Source: SIG710 sp045651985
GTDB taxonomy: Bacteria > Bacillota > Clostridia > Oscillospirales > CAG-272
Assembly: GCA_045651985.1 (NCBI GenBank)
Contig: JAZRTK010000024.1
Location: 1-64,000, forward strand
Length of the DNA: 64,000 bases
Direction: 5' to 3'
A program made the position numbers and the translations under genes. Position 1 is the first letter of the stretch; each line of letters opens with the position of its first letter. Below the pieces are notes generated by a model. It was not told where the DNA came from. It made no database searches and saw only the letters and a list, made by a program, of their open reading frames with translations. This document shows positions 25,207-32,763 of the stretch, piece after piece.

Positions 25207-25992
25207 ATGAAATACAAAATTTTACCATTTACGGCGCTTGTTTTGGGAATCGCAATACTTTTTACAATTGCATCTGCAGCATCATCCGAAAGCTTTAACA
25301 GCTGGTATTGCAAAAGAATGAAAGATCATTTGCGCCCATCACTGGATCCGCAGATGACTTATATTAAAGACCTGGGAGGATATTATATTGACGAAAAGGT
25401 GGCAGACGACAGCGACGATAAGGTCGTATATCTTACCTTTGACGCGGGATATGAAAACGGAAACGTATCAAGGATTCTTGACACTCTCAAGGAGCAGGAA
25501 GTTCCCGGCGCGTTTTTTGTTTTGGGAAATCTGATTGAAAAGAACGGCGATCTTATTCGGCGAATGAAAGACGAGGGACATCTGGTCTGCAACCACACCT
25601 ATTATCACAAGGACATGACACGGCTTAGTGCAGGGGAGATCCAAAGGGAGATAGACTCACTTTCCGATGCATATGAGAAGCTTACGGGTGAGGAGATGCC
25701 GAAATATTTTCGTCCGCCCGAGGGAAAATTTGACCGAAAGAGCCTTGAAGCAGTGAACAACATGGGGTATAAAACGATTTTCTGGAGCTTTGCTTACGCC
25801 GACTGGGACAACAGCCGTCAGCCGTCTTACGAGTACGCAAAGAAAAAGATAATCGACAACGTTCACAACGGTGCGGTCATATTGCTGCATCCAACATCCG
25901 AAACAAACGCATCGATTCTCGATTCGGTCATTTGTGAGCTGCGCGATATGGGCTATCGTTTCGGTACGCTTGATGAGCTGGTGAAATCGTGA
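25207..25992 (+). CDS. pdaA: PdaA-like polysaccharide deacetylase (spore cortex muramic delta-lactam synthesis)
   Basis: This 261-residue exported protein has a signal peptide or membrane anchor (residues 5-25) and a NodB-type deacetylase domain. Catalytic features are YLTFDAGYENG (the usual TFDDG is TFDAG, as in PdaA), the zinc histidines in CNHTYYH, and the RPPEGKF motif. PdaA removes acetyl from N-acetylmuramic acid so that the spore cortex delta-lactam can form, and the Y-E-N-G signature favours that subfamily. The ATG at 25207 has AAGGAGG 6 bases upstream. The stop overlaps the next gene (GTGA). Confidence 0.88.
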   Translation: MKYKILPFTALVLGIAILFTIASAASSESFNSWYCKRMKDHLRPSLDPQMTYIKDLGGYYIDEKVADDSDDKVVYLTFDAGYENGNVSRILDTLKEQEVPGAFFVLGNLIEKNGDLIRRMKDEGHLVCNHTYYHKDMTRLSAGEIQREIDSLSDAYEKLTGEEMPKYFRPPEGKFDRKSLEAVNNMGYKTIFWSFAYADWDNSRQPSYEYAKKKIIDNVHNGAVILLHPTSETNASILDSVICELRDMGYRFGTLDELVKS

Positions 25993-26663
25993 AAAAGACA
26001 ATCGCCTTTTTGATAGTATTGGTTCTTATGGTTGCGCCCGTCCGTGTTTGGGCGGCACAAAGCAGGACGATCTTTCACAGCGAGGACTGTCATGATAAAA
26101 TGATTGCTCTCACCTTTGACGACGGACCGCACCCGCGCTATACGGGGCAGATACTTGATATTCTCGAAAAATACAATGTAAAGGCAACTTTTTTCTTTGT
26201 GGGGCAAAACATTGAATACTACCCCGACGCCGCCCGTGCGGTAGTGGATGCGGGTCACGAGATCGGAAATCACACCTATACTCACAACCGTGTAAAAAGA
26301 ATGACCGAGGACGAGATATTGAGCGAAATGACCCGCTGCGATGACATGATATACAGTCTCGCCGAATGTCAGACGGTACTTTTCAGACCGCCCGAGGGTG
26401 CCTTTGGAGAGGCAGTTGAAAAGAGCGCCGAGATGCTTGGATATTCTGTAATTTTGTGGTCTATCGACACCCGTGACTGGGCACATTCATCTCCTTCGGA
26501 GATATTCAAAAACGTGACCCAAAACGTCGACAGCGGAGATATCATCCTCATGCACGATTACGTCAGCTACAACAGCCCGACTCCGCAGGCGCTTGAGCTT
26601 ATAATACCCGAGCTTCAAAGGCAAGGGTACAAATTTGTCACCGTAAGCGAGCTGATAAACTAA
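25989..26663 (+). CDS. Polysaccharide deacetylase (NodB domain), exported
   Basis: This 224-residue protein has a signal peptide ending near AVRVWAA/Q and a single NodB homology domain. The metal triad and catalytic bases are all present: ALTFDDGPHP, GHEIGNHTYTHN and FRPPEGAFG, followed by WSIDTRDW and DIILMHDY. It should deacetylate N-acetylglucosamine-type sugars in peptidoglycan. It starts at GTG 25989, overlapping the pdaA-like stop by 4 bases, so the two deacetylases are translationally coupled and probably act on the same wall polymer. Confidence 0.9.
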   Translation: MKKTIAFLIVLVLMVAPVRVWAAQSRTIFHSEDCHDKMIALTFDDGPHPRYTGQILDILEKYNVKATFFFVGQNIEYYPDAARAVVDAGHEIGNHTYTHNRVKRMTEDEILSEMTRCDDMIYSLAECQTVLFRPPEGAFGEAVEKSAEMLGYSVILWSIDTRDWAHSSPSEIFKNVTQNVDSGDIILMHDYVSYNSPTPQALELIIPELQRQGYKFVTVSELIN

Positions 26664-26697
26664 AAAACCGAGGCGACAACGTCGCCTCGGTTAAAAC
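26662..26697. terminator. Bidirectional terminator between deacetylase and YesL-like gene
   Basis: Perfect inverted repeat AACCGAGGCGAC/GTCGCCTCGGTT with loop AAC, preceded by A6, between converging genes. Confidence 0.88.
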
Positions 26698-27651
26698 TTA
26701 TTCGCCAATTTGTTCCTTGATTATGGGGTCTATCATGTATTTTTGAATGCAGGGATACGCTGTGTACACAGATATAAACGATGCAAAGGATATGAAATAG
26801 AAAAGCGGAAGGATCAAAGGAACAACGATTCCCATGGGCATAAGGAAAATTATCAGTGCAATGTTCAGCGCCGCCATAAGCAGGATACCCAAGCCCCCGA
26901 GAATGTTTCGTTTAATCCCGATAGTTGTAAATATCAGCGCGTTTTTGAGCAGCTTCCAGCAGCTCAGATCAAAGGTGATGAGCATTATGTAAAGATAGAA
27001 GCGCATGAAAACGTAGAGAAGCGCAAGTCCCACCGTGCAAAAATACATAACGTCCTGGGCAAATGAGCCTGTATTGCCCGAGAACCACATAATGTCAAAC
27101 GTGAGTACCGCGATAATGACGAAATCAATAATTCCGAAAATAAAGCCTTGCTTTAAATTCTTTTTTATTGCGTAAAAATAGTCGGACCATATGTAAACAG
27201 GCTCTGAGCGGACTATGGAACGGAGAACGTAGGTAGAGCCAACGTTCTGCCAACCCCAAGTGAGAGCCAGAAGCGCACCGATGCCGATAATTACGGGATA
27301 GACCGCAGAATTATGAACAGGAAGCATGAGGCGTGTAGAAAATGTGTTTTTGAGCAGTTCTGTGGCAGGTGAGCCTATGATAAGATCCGCACCGTGAAGC
27401 GTGGCGTAGAGGGGACTTGTCACAGAAGGCGTTGTGTCGCCCTGCAGATAAACGTAAAACGCTGCGATCAGAGGAAGGACCATGAAGAGCATCATAAGGT
27501 TCAGCGAGATAAGGGCGCCGAAGTTCCTCTTGAGTAATTTAAAGAACATTTTTATGCCCTTGGGGGCGTTTCTTTCGGCTTCGACCTCCTCGGGGGTTAT
27601 GTCCTTTTTTTCTTTCTTTTTGAAAAGTTTAAACTTCTTGTCGTTTTCCAA
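26698..27651 (-). CDS. YesL/DUF624-like membrane protein
   Basis: This 317-residue protein has a Lys/Glu-rich cytoplasmic N-terminus (about 1-35) and five to six membrane helices. The pattern GIKMFFKLLKRNFGALISLNLMMLFMVLPL, then a long loop and YVLRSIVRSEPVYIWSDYFYAIKKNLKQGFIFG, is that of the DUF624/YesL family, often found beside carbohydrate uptake genes. No transporter is adjacent here. It is 15 bases downstream of another membrane protein gene and cotranscribed with it. Function unknown. Confidence 0.78.
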   Translation of the reverse strand: MENDKKFKLFKKKEKKDITPEEVEAERNAPKGIKMFFKLLKRNFGALISLNLMMLFMVLPLIAAFYVYLQGDTTPSVTSPLYATLHGADLIIGSPATELLKNTFSTRLMLPVHNSAVYPVIIGIGALLALTWGWQNVGSTYVLRSIVRSEPVYIWSDYFYAIKKNLKQGFIFGIIDFVIIAVLTFDIMWFSGNTGSFAQDVMYFCTVGLALLYVFMRFYLYIMLITFDLSCWKLLKNALIFTTIGIKRNILGGLGILLMAALNIALIIFLMPMGIVVPLILPLFYFISFASFISVYTAYPCIQKYMIDPIIKEQIGE

Positions 27652-27666
27652 AACGTTTTTCCTTTC

Positions 27667-28320
27667 TCAGATGTATGTAGATGGGGAAATAAATTGAAAA
27701 GTCAAAAACAGCAGGTTTATAAGTACGGTTATTCCTGCGCTTGACAATGTTATCAGAGCGTAATTTGCGGATTCAGGGGACGAAAGGGGACGGGCGGACC
27801 TTCGGTAGATATCCGAGTATTTATATGAAAAATCCCGTGCGCATATCGTAATAAAAATCACCGCGATAAGCACGCATAGCTTGCAGATCGCAAGATATGC
27901 AAAAGTCGCGCCTCCGCCCGAAAGCTTGCCCGAACCGATAAGTATTTGCCACAGGTGTGAGAAGCAAAAACCGCTTTTGGCACCCATATATGCAAGGCAG
28001 AAAGCCGATACGGGAACAGCAAGCATGGTGTAGCCCGAAACAAGAATTATTAACGCGAGGTAAAAATCGGGCGAAGAAAAAGAAAATGTCTGCTTTAAGT
28101 AATAAATGAACCCCGAGTCCTTAAGTTCGGCGCAGAAAAAGTCGCTTACGGCGCTTTTGGTGTTTTCTCCGATGACTGTCAGGTATCCGACGCCGAAAAA
28201 AAATATAAAAAAAGCACAGAAAAGCAAAAACAATCTAAACGCCTGTCCTATCACGACTGCATTTGTAAAATTAAATTTTCTTATTCTTGAAAAAAGCTCC
28301 GAGCGATAATTATCCGTCAT
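27667..28320 (-). CDS. Multi-pass membrane protein, possibly SpoIIM-like
   Basis: This 217-residue protein has about five hydrophobic segments (LFCAFFIFFFGVGYLTV, LALIILVSGYTMLAVPVSAFCLAYMGA, AICKLCVLIAVIFITIC, ALITLSSAGITVLINLLFL). The general layout, with an extracytoplasmic loop followed by a helix reading SGYTMLAVPVSAF, recalls stage II sporulation protein M, but no diagnostic motif was found, so this is tentative. The ATG at 28320 follows AAGAGG by 7 bases; an upstream ATG at 28389 would add an unlikely basic stretch. Confidence 0.6.
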   Translation of the reverse strand: MTDNYRSELFSRIRKFNFTNAVVIGQAFRLFLLFCAFFIFFFGVGYLTVIGENTKSAVSDFFCAELKDSGFIYYLKQTFSFSSPDFYLALIILVSGYTMLAVPVSAFCLAYMGAKSGFCFSHLWQILIGSGKLSGGGATFAYLAICKLCVLIAVIFITICARDFSYKYSDIYRRSARPLSSPESANYALITLSSAGITVLINLLFLTFQFISPSTYI

Positions 28321-28379
28321 ACTCCGTCCTCTTCTTTTTTTTAAAGTATATGAAAGGGACATGGGATAAATTCCTCTAC

Positions 28380-28408
28380 ATAATAACACAAATTTATTAA
28401 GAAATCAA
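28380..28408 (-). promoter_or_regulatory. Promoter of the membrane-protein/YesL pair
   Basis: Minus-strand TTGATT (28408-28403), 17-base spacer, TATTAT (28385-28380), about 60 bases before the start at 28320. Confidence 0.6.
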
Positions 28409-28532
28409 CATCAAAAACAAAAAACTTATACGGTCTTGGCGACTTTTGTGTGCGGACTCATAGGCTGTGTCAAGCTTTTCCCTGATTTTTGAAAAAGCGC
28501 GACATATCACCTATCGAATATCACAAAAAAGG

Positions 28533-28561
28533 TTGACATACGCCGGTGTGCGTGATAATAT
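28533..28561 (+). promoter_or_regulatory. Promoter of the MATE transporter gene
   Basis: TTGACA (28533-28538), 17 bases, TAATAT (28556-28561), 30 bases before the start. The spacer contains the short palindrome CGCCGGTGTGCG. Confidence 0.6.
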
Positions 28562-28590
28562 TTTATGTAGTTACGGATATTTTGGAGGCG

Positions 28591-29958
28591 ATGAAATTGG
28601 AGAGACCCCTCAATTCCGAGGCGGAATATAAACGCATGACCGAGCAATCGGTCACAAAATTGGTAATATCCTTATCTCTGCCCACCATTTTGAGCCAGAT
28701 GATAACTTCCATATATAATATGGCGGACACGTTCTTCGTCACAAGCTTGGGAGACAGCGCTATCGGTGCTGTTTCTATCGTATATGCTTTGCAATCCATA
28801 CTTCAGGCGATCGGATTCGGTCTTGCCATGGGCGGCGGAAGTCTGGTTTCAATGAAATTGGGTGAAAAGGACGAAAAGGGCGCAAATAAATACGCGTCCT
28901 GTGCGGTCTTGGCTGCAATTTTCCTCGGACTTTTGCTGACATGCGGCGGCTTGATAAATCTGCCGAGGCTTCTTCGTATCTTCGGCTCGACGGATACGAT
29001 ATTGCCTTTTGCCGTTGATTACGCGTTCATCGTTTTGCTGGGCGCTCCCATTATGTGCTCGTCCTTCGTTCTCAATAACATCATGAGGGCGGAAGGCAAG
29101 GCAACATTTTCGATGATCGGTCTGACAGCCGGCGGAGTTCTGAACGTCTTTCTTGATCCTATCTTTATTTTTACGCTTGATATGGGAGTTGCGGGCGCGG
29201 CTCTTGCAACCGTGCTCAGTCAGTTCATAAGCTTTTGTATTCTCGTGTCTATTTACGTTTCGGGGAAGAGTATAGTCAAGCTTTCCTTGAAAAATATCAG
29301 CTTTAAGATCCGCGATTATTGGGTGATAATAAGAACGGGGCTCCCCACCGTGTTCAGACAGGGGCTGAGCAGCCTTGCAACGACTCTTCTGAACGTACAG
29401 GTGAAGCCTTACGGCGACGCGGCTATCGCAGCCGTTGGAATTGCAAACAAGCTATATATGCTCCTGCGCAGCTTTGTTCTCGGTATCGGTCACGGATTCC
29501 AGCCCGTTGCGGGATACAATTATGGTGCAAAGAAAAATGACCGTGTGAAAAAGGCGTTTTGGGTCGCCACTGTTCTGGGAACTGCCGTTTCGGTTCTTGC
29601 GTCTCTTGTTCTTGTGTTCTTTTCGGAAGAACTTGTTGAGCTTTTCCGTCCCGAGACGCGCAAAACTGTGGAGATCGGCGTGCGTATGCTCTTGTTTATC
29701 AGCGCGGCGCTTCCGTTCCTCGGATATTCTACATATGTAAATCAGCTATATCAATGTTTGGGATTCGTCCGCGGAGCGACCGTTTTGGCATCGCTTCGGC
29801 AGGGAATATTCTTCGTCCCGCTTATCTTTATTCTGCCCGTAATATTCAAGCTTGACGGGATACTCATGACTCAGCCCGCGGCAGACCTGCTGACATTCTT
29901 GGTTTCCATCCCCTTCAATATATACTTTTTGAGGCGCAATTTGCCCTGCGATAAATAA
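28591..29958 (+). CDS. MATE-family multidrug/cation antiporter
   Basis: This protein of about 455 residues has twelve predicted membrane helices, in two halves of six. MATE hallmarks are LSLPTILSQMITSIYNMADTFFVTSLGDSAIGAVSI near the N-terminus, RAEGKATFSMIGLTAGGVLNVFLDPIFIFT in the middle, and GIGHGFQPVAGYNYGAKKNDRVKKAFW in the second half. It exports drugs or metabolites in exchange for Na+ or H+; the substrate is not predictable. The ATG at 28591 sits only 2 bases after GGAGG, while a TTG at 28597 has ideal spacing, so the true start may be there. Confidence 0.93.
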   Translation: MKLERPLNSEAEYKRMTEQSVTKLVISLSLPTILSQMITSIYNMADTFFVTSLGDSAIGAVSIVYALQSILQAIGFGLAMGGGSLVSMKLGEKDEKGANKYASCAVLAAIFLGLLLTCGGLINLPRLLRIFGSTDTILPFAVDYAFIVLLGAPIMCSSFVLNNIMRAEGKATFSMIGLTAGGVLNVFLDPIFIFTLDMGVAGAALATVLSQFISFCILVSIYVSGKSIVKLSLKNISFKIRDYWVIIRTGLPTVFRQGLSSLATTLLNVQVKPYGDAAIAAVGIANKLYMLLRSFVLGIGHGFQPVAGYNYGAKKNDRVKKAFWVATVLGTAVSVLASLVLVFFSEELVELFRPETRKTVEIGVRMLLFISAALPFLGYSTYVNQLYQCLGFVRGATVLASLRQGIFFVPLIFILPVIFKLDGILMTQPAADLLTFLVSIPFNIYFLRRNLPCDK

Positions 29959-29993
29959 AAATATCCGTGCAGATTTTCTGCACGGATATTTTT
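29957..29993. terminator. Bidirectional terminator between MATE gene and Xer recombinase
   Basis: Perfect 16-bp inverted repeat AAAAATATCCGTGCAG/CTGCACGGATATTTTT between converging genes. Confidence 0.92.
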
Positions 29994-31014
29994 ATTCTGT
30001 ATCTTTTGGGGATGTCTTTATATTTGCCAGAGGATTGCACGCCATGGCATCTTCCATATTTTTGTTGCTGACGTGAGTGTATATCTGCGTTGTGTTCAAT
30101 TGCTCGTGACCCAAAATATCTTTTATCGTGCGAACGTCCACATTGCCCGACTGATACATGAGGGTGGCGGCGGTGTGGCGCAGCTTGTGCACCGAATACC
30201 CGCGGTTTTCAAGTCCTGCGAGAGACAGATATTTCTTTACCATCCACTCGATCGTTTTTACACTGATCGGTGAGTTCCTGCCCCTGCCGCTGAGGAACAG
30301 GTGCTTGATATCAAGCTTCAAAAGCTCCTCCGTGAGCCGTATCTTCAGGTAATCGGCAAGCGCCGTTTGGCAGGCTTGATTAAAATAAACTATTCTTTGC
30401 TTGCTTCCTTTTCCCGTTATCCTCACAGAGCGAAGCTCCGAGTCGATGTCACCAAGCCGTATTCCCGCAAGCTCGGAAAGTCGCATTCCGCAGTTCAAGA
30501 AAAGGGTGATAATGCAGTAGTCTCGTTCGGTGTTCTTTGAATTTGTGTCGTTTTTGACCGCTTCAAGCAGCTTTATGCTTTCTTCAAGGGATAGGACTTT
30601 GGGAAGAGTTTTCTTCGGCTTTGGCGATTCGATGTCAATGGCGGGGTTTACTTCTATCAGCTTCTTTTTGTTAACGTAGTATTTATAAAAGCCCTTGATC
30701 GCGCTGAGCTTTCGTGCCTTTGCGCTCCATGCATTTGTGCGCTTGTCTCCCGCATACATGAGGAACGTCATCACCTCGTCTGTTCTCACCGAAGCGGCGA
30801 GAGTCATGTCAACGGCTGAAATACTGATCTTGTCAAATTCCTCCGTGTCGGTGGGGATGCCGTTTCGAGTGGCGATTATGTATTTGAAAAATGTTCGGAG
30901 GTCAAAAAGATATTCTGTTACGGTCTTGGGAGAACACCCCTGAATACCGCCCTTGTACGCGGCAAACTCCCGCAGCGGTTCGGGTAGATTCTGCATCTCA
31001 AGCTCTTTTATCAT
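29992..31014 (-). CDS. XerC/XerD-type tyrosine recombinase
   Basis: This 340-residue protein has an N-terminal SAM-like core-binding domain (about 10-120) and a C-terminal catalytic domain. The tyrosine recombinase residues are all visible: Arg in NCGMRLSELAG, the beta-hairpin Lys in ITGKGSKQR, HKLRHTAATLMY, LGHEQLNTTQIYTH with the tyrosine nucleophile. It acts in chromosome dimer resolution or is a chromosomal XerA-like recombinase. No attachment sites, excisionase or cargo genes surround it, so a mobile-element integrase is less likely. GGAGG lies 9 bases before the ATG. Confidence 0.92.
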   Translation of the reverse strand: MIKELEMQNLPEPLREFAAYKGGIQGCSPKTVTEYLFDLRTFFKYIIATRNGIPTDTEEFDKISISAVDMTLAASVRTDEVMTFLMYAGDKRTNAWSAKARKLSAIKGFYKYYVNKKKLIEVNPAIDIESPKPKKTLPKVLSLEESIKLLEAVKNDTNSKNTERDYCIITLFLNCGMRLSELAGIRLGDIDSELRSVRITGKGSKQRIVYFNQACQTALADYLKIRLTEELLKLDIKHLFLSGRGRNSPISVKTIEWMVKKYLSLAGLENRGYSVHKLRHTAATLMYQSGNVDVRTIKDILGHEQLNTTQIYTHVSNKNMEDAMACNPLANIKTSPKDTE

Positions 31015-31053
31015 TTATTATCACCTCCAAATGTAAATTTTTTTGCTCTTATA

Positions 31054-31082
31054 TTGCAAGAAATGGGAAAATATTGTATAAT
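31054..31082 (+). promoter_or_regulatory. Promoter of the small membrane protein gene
   Basis: TTGCAA (31054-31059), 17 bases, TATAAT (31077-31082), about 30 bases upstream of the ATG. Confidence 0.7.
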
Positions 31083-31114
31083 ACCTTGTGCCCGAAGGGC
31101 GGAATGGAGAAATC

Positions 31115-31690
31115 ATGGGAATAAAAAAGTTTTTTGGAAATTATTCATATCATTGCGTTAAAATATTCGTGGACCAAATCGCAATTGCGGTCTTCGGTCT
31201 GGCTCTTGCCATAACCACGGCAAAGGCAAACAGCTCAGCCGATCCTGACAAAATTCAGCCTATGACGGTGGCGGTAAGCGTGGGCGCAGTCATCTTTTTC
31301 CTTGTTATGGCTGGTCAGATCGCATTTCGATGCGGCGTCGAGGACAGGGAGAAGATAAGCCTTGGAAGGTTTCCCAAAAACAACTATACCGGATTTTTTA
31401 TGGGGCTTGCGGCTAATATCCCCAATCTGGTGCTTGCGGTTATGTATGCCGTTTTCGGTCTTTTTGAAACCACGAGCGGAATTGCGGCGTTTGCAAATCT
31501 TACCATGAAGCTGATCTACGGTGAATATCTCGGAATACTGTCTATCCCCATAAACGGCACCAAGCTCGGTATGATGCCCCTCAGCTTTTTTTTAATAACT
31601 CTGCCGTCTGTTGTTGCCTGCGGTATAGCATATTATTTGGCAGTAAACGGAATTATTGAATTCAAACCCACAAAGGACAAGCTCGAATAA
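31115..31690 (+). CDS. Conserved-looking four-helix membrane protein, function unknown
   Basis: This 191-residue protein was not recognised. It has four hydrophobic segments: VDQIAIAVFGLALAITTA (about 20), VAVSVGAVIFFLVMAGQIAF (about 60), GFFMGLAANIPNLVLAVMYAVFGLF (about 100) and MMPLSFFLITLPSVVACGIAYYLAV (about 160). Loops are short, with a conserved-looking RFPKNNYTGFFMG. It is monocistronic between a Xer recombinase and an RpiR regulator, with its own promoter and terminator. The ATG at 31115 follows GGAG by 5 bases. Confidence 0.75.
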   Translation: MGIKKFFGNYSYHCVKIFVDQIAIAVFGLALAITTAKANSSADPDKIQPMTVAVSVGAVIFFLVMAGQIAFRCGVEDREKISLGRFPKNNYTGFFMGLAANIPNLVLAVMYAVFGLFETTSGIAAFANLTMKLIYGEYLGILSIPINGTKLGMMPLSFFLITLPSVVACGIAYYLAVNGIIEFKPTKDKLE

Positions 31691-31692
31691 TG

Positions 31693-31726
31693 AAAAGGGA
31701 AGTGCGACGGCGCACTTCCTTTTCTT
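31693..31726. terminator. Bidirectional terminator before the RpiR gene
   Basis: Inverted repeat AAAAGGGAAGTGC/GCACTTCC-TTTT with a short loop, lying between the stop codons of two converging genes. Confidence 0.85.
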
Positions 31727-32566
31727 TTACAGCTTTTTGTCCTTGAGTGCGGATTCGGTGTTTTTTATTGCCTGTACCGAGTTGTCGTAGTCGTTTGCGA
31801 TTATATAGGTATAAATTGCGTCGAAGATCGTCAGCTGTGCTATTCTCGAGCTCATTGCAAGGATCGAGTGCTTGGTTTCGTCGGATTTCGTGAAAAGACG
31901 AATGTCGGAAATATTTTTCAGGGGCGATTCACCGTAATTTGTGACGCAAATAGTCGTGGCTCCGTTAAGCTTTGCCAGCTTCATGGATTCCACGATGTCT
32001 TCGGACTGACCCGAATGGGAGATACCGATAGCAACGCAGCCTTCGTCCATGTGGCTGGCGATGATACATTGCATATGATTATCGGAGCAAGCCGTTGCAT
32101 TAAGACCGAGACGAAGGAATTTATGCTGAGCGTCGTTGGCGACGGAAGCGGAATTTCCCAGTCCGAAAACGACGATGCGCTTTGCCTTCATAATTGCCTG
32201 CGCAGCTTTTTCAAGTTCTTCTGCACCGAGCACCGATCGCGTAAGCTCCAAAGCAGATTCTATGTCGTTTATTCTCTTTGTAAAGATCTCAAAGCAGGAG
32301 TCCTTTAATGTGATCTTTTCGGGCATTCTTGAATAGGATGAGACCTCGCTTGCCACGGCGATCTTCAGCGCCTGGTAACCGTCAAGACCTAATTTTCTGG
32401 AGAAACGAACCACAGTCGCGTCGCCGCAACCGATAGACCTTGCAAACTCGGTGATGCTGTCCGACAGGATAGATGAAGGTGACTCGATAAGCTTGTCCGC
32501 GATCAGCTTTTCGGCGGGACCGAATTCCTTATATTGAGATTTGATCTTTAAAATAATAGATTTCAT
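31727..32566 (-). CDS. RpiR-family transcriptional regulator (HTH + SIS)
   Basis: This 279-residue regulator has an N-terminal RpiR helix-turn-helix domain (about 15-80: LIADKLIESPSSILSDSITEFARSIGCGDATVVRFSRKLG) and a C-terminal SIS sugar-phosphate-binding domain (about 120-260: RIVVFGLGNSASVANDAQHKF, VAIGISHSGQSEDIVESMKLAK). It is divergent from the sugar operon that begins 198 bases away and is therefore its likely controller, with a sugar phosphate as probable effector. The ATG at 32566 follows GGAG by 7 bases; a longer upstream reading starts in AT-rich promoter DNA. Confidence 0.93.
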   Translation of the reverse strand: MKSIILKIKSQYKEFGPAEKLIADKLIESPSSILSDSITEFARSIGCGDATVVRFSRKLGLDGYQALKIAVASEVSSYSRMPEKITLKDSCFEIFTKRINDIESALELTRSVLGAEELEKAAQAIMKAKRIVVFGLGNSASVANDAQHKFLRLGLNATACSDNHMQCIIASHMDEGCVAIGISHSGQSEDIVESMKLAKLNGATTICVTNYGESPLKNISDIRLFTKSDETKHSILAMSSRIAQLTIFDAIYTYIIANDYDNSVQAIKNTESALKDKKL

Positions 32567-32645
32567 GAACTTGCTCCAAATTTTATATATTTTTCTCCGA
32601 ATTCTCGTTTTTTCAAAAAAAGTGAAAAATATTTTCACAAACCTA

Positions 32646-32673
32646 TTGATTTATTTTTACTTTGTAGTATAAT
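32646..32673 (+). promoter_or_regulatory. Promoter of the sugar catabolism operon
   Basis: TTGATT (32646-32651), 16-base spacer, TATAAT (32668-32673). The start point should be near 32680, at the left edge of an inverted repeat. Confidence 0.7.
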
Positions 32674-32679
32674 GTATCT

Positions 32680-32718
32680 TGACAGGGGATTTTGTCACTG
32701 CAAAATCGACCGCTGTCA
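32680..32718. promoter_or_regulatory. Inverted repeat, candidate RpiR operator
   Basis: Nested inverted repeat: outer arms TGACAG (32680-32685) and CTGTCA (32713-32718), inner arms GATTTTG (32688-32694) and CAAAATC (32701-32707) around TCACTG. It begins about 7 bases after the -10 box, where bound repressor would block transcription. That the adjacent RpiR protein binds here is an inference from position and symmetry. Confidence 0.65.
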
Positions 32719-32763
32719 CCATTATAACATAAAAAAATGAAAAAATAAAGGGGTTTTGAAAAA

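Noticed and set aside
28400..28530. Remnant of an insertion sequence upstream of the MATE gene
   Set aside because: Short phrases look element-like (GGCTGTGTCAAGC), but no terminal repeats, target duplication or transposase residue could be found.
29992..31014. Xer-type recombinase as integrase of a mobile element
   Set aside because: No direct repeats, excisionase, relaxase or cargo genes nearby; length and sequence fit a chromosomal Xer protein.
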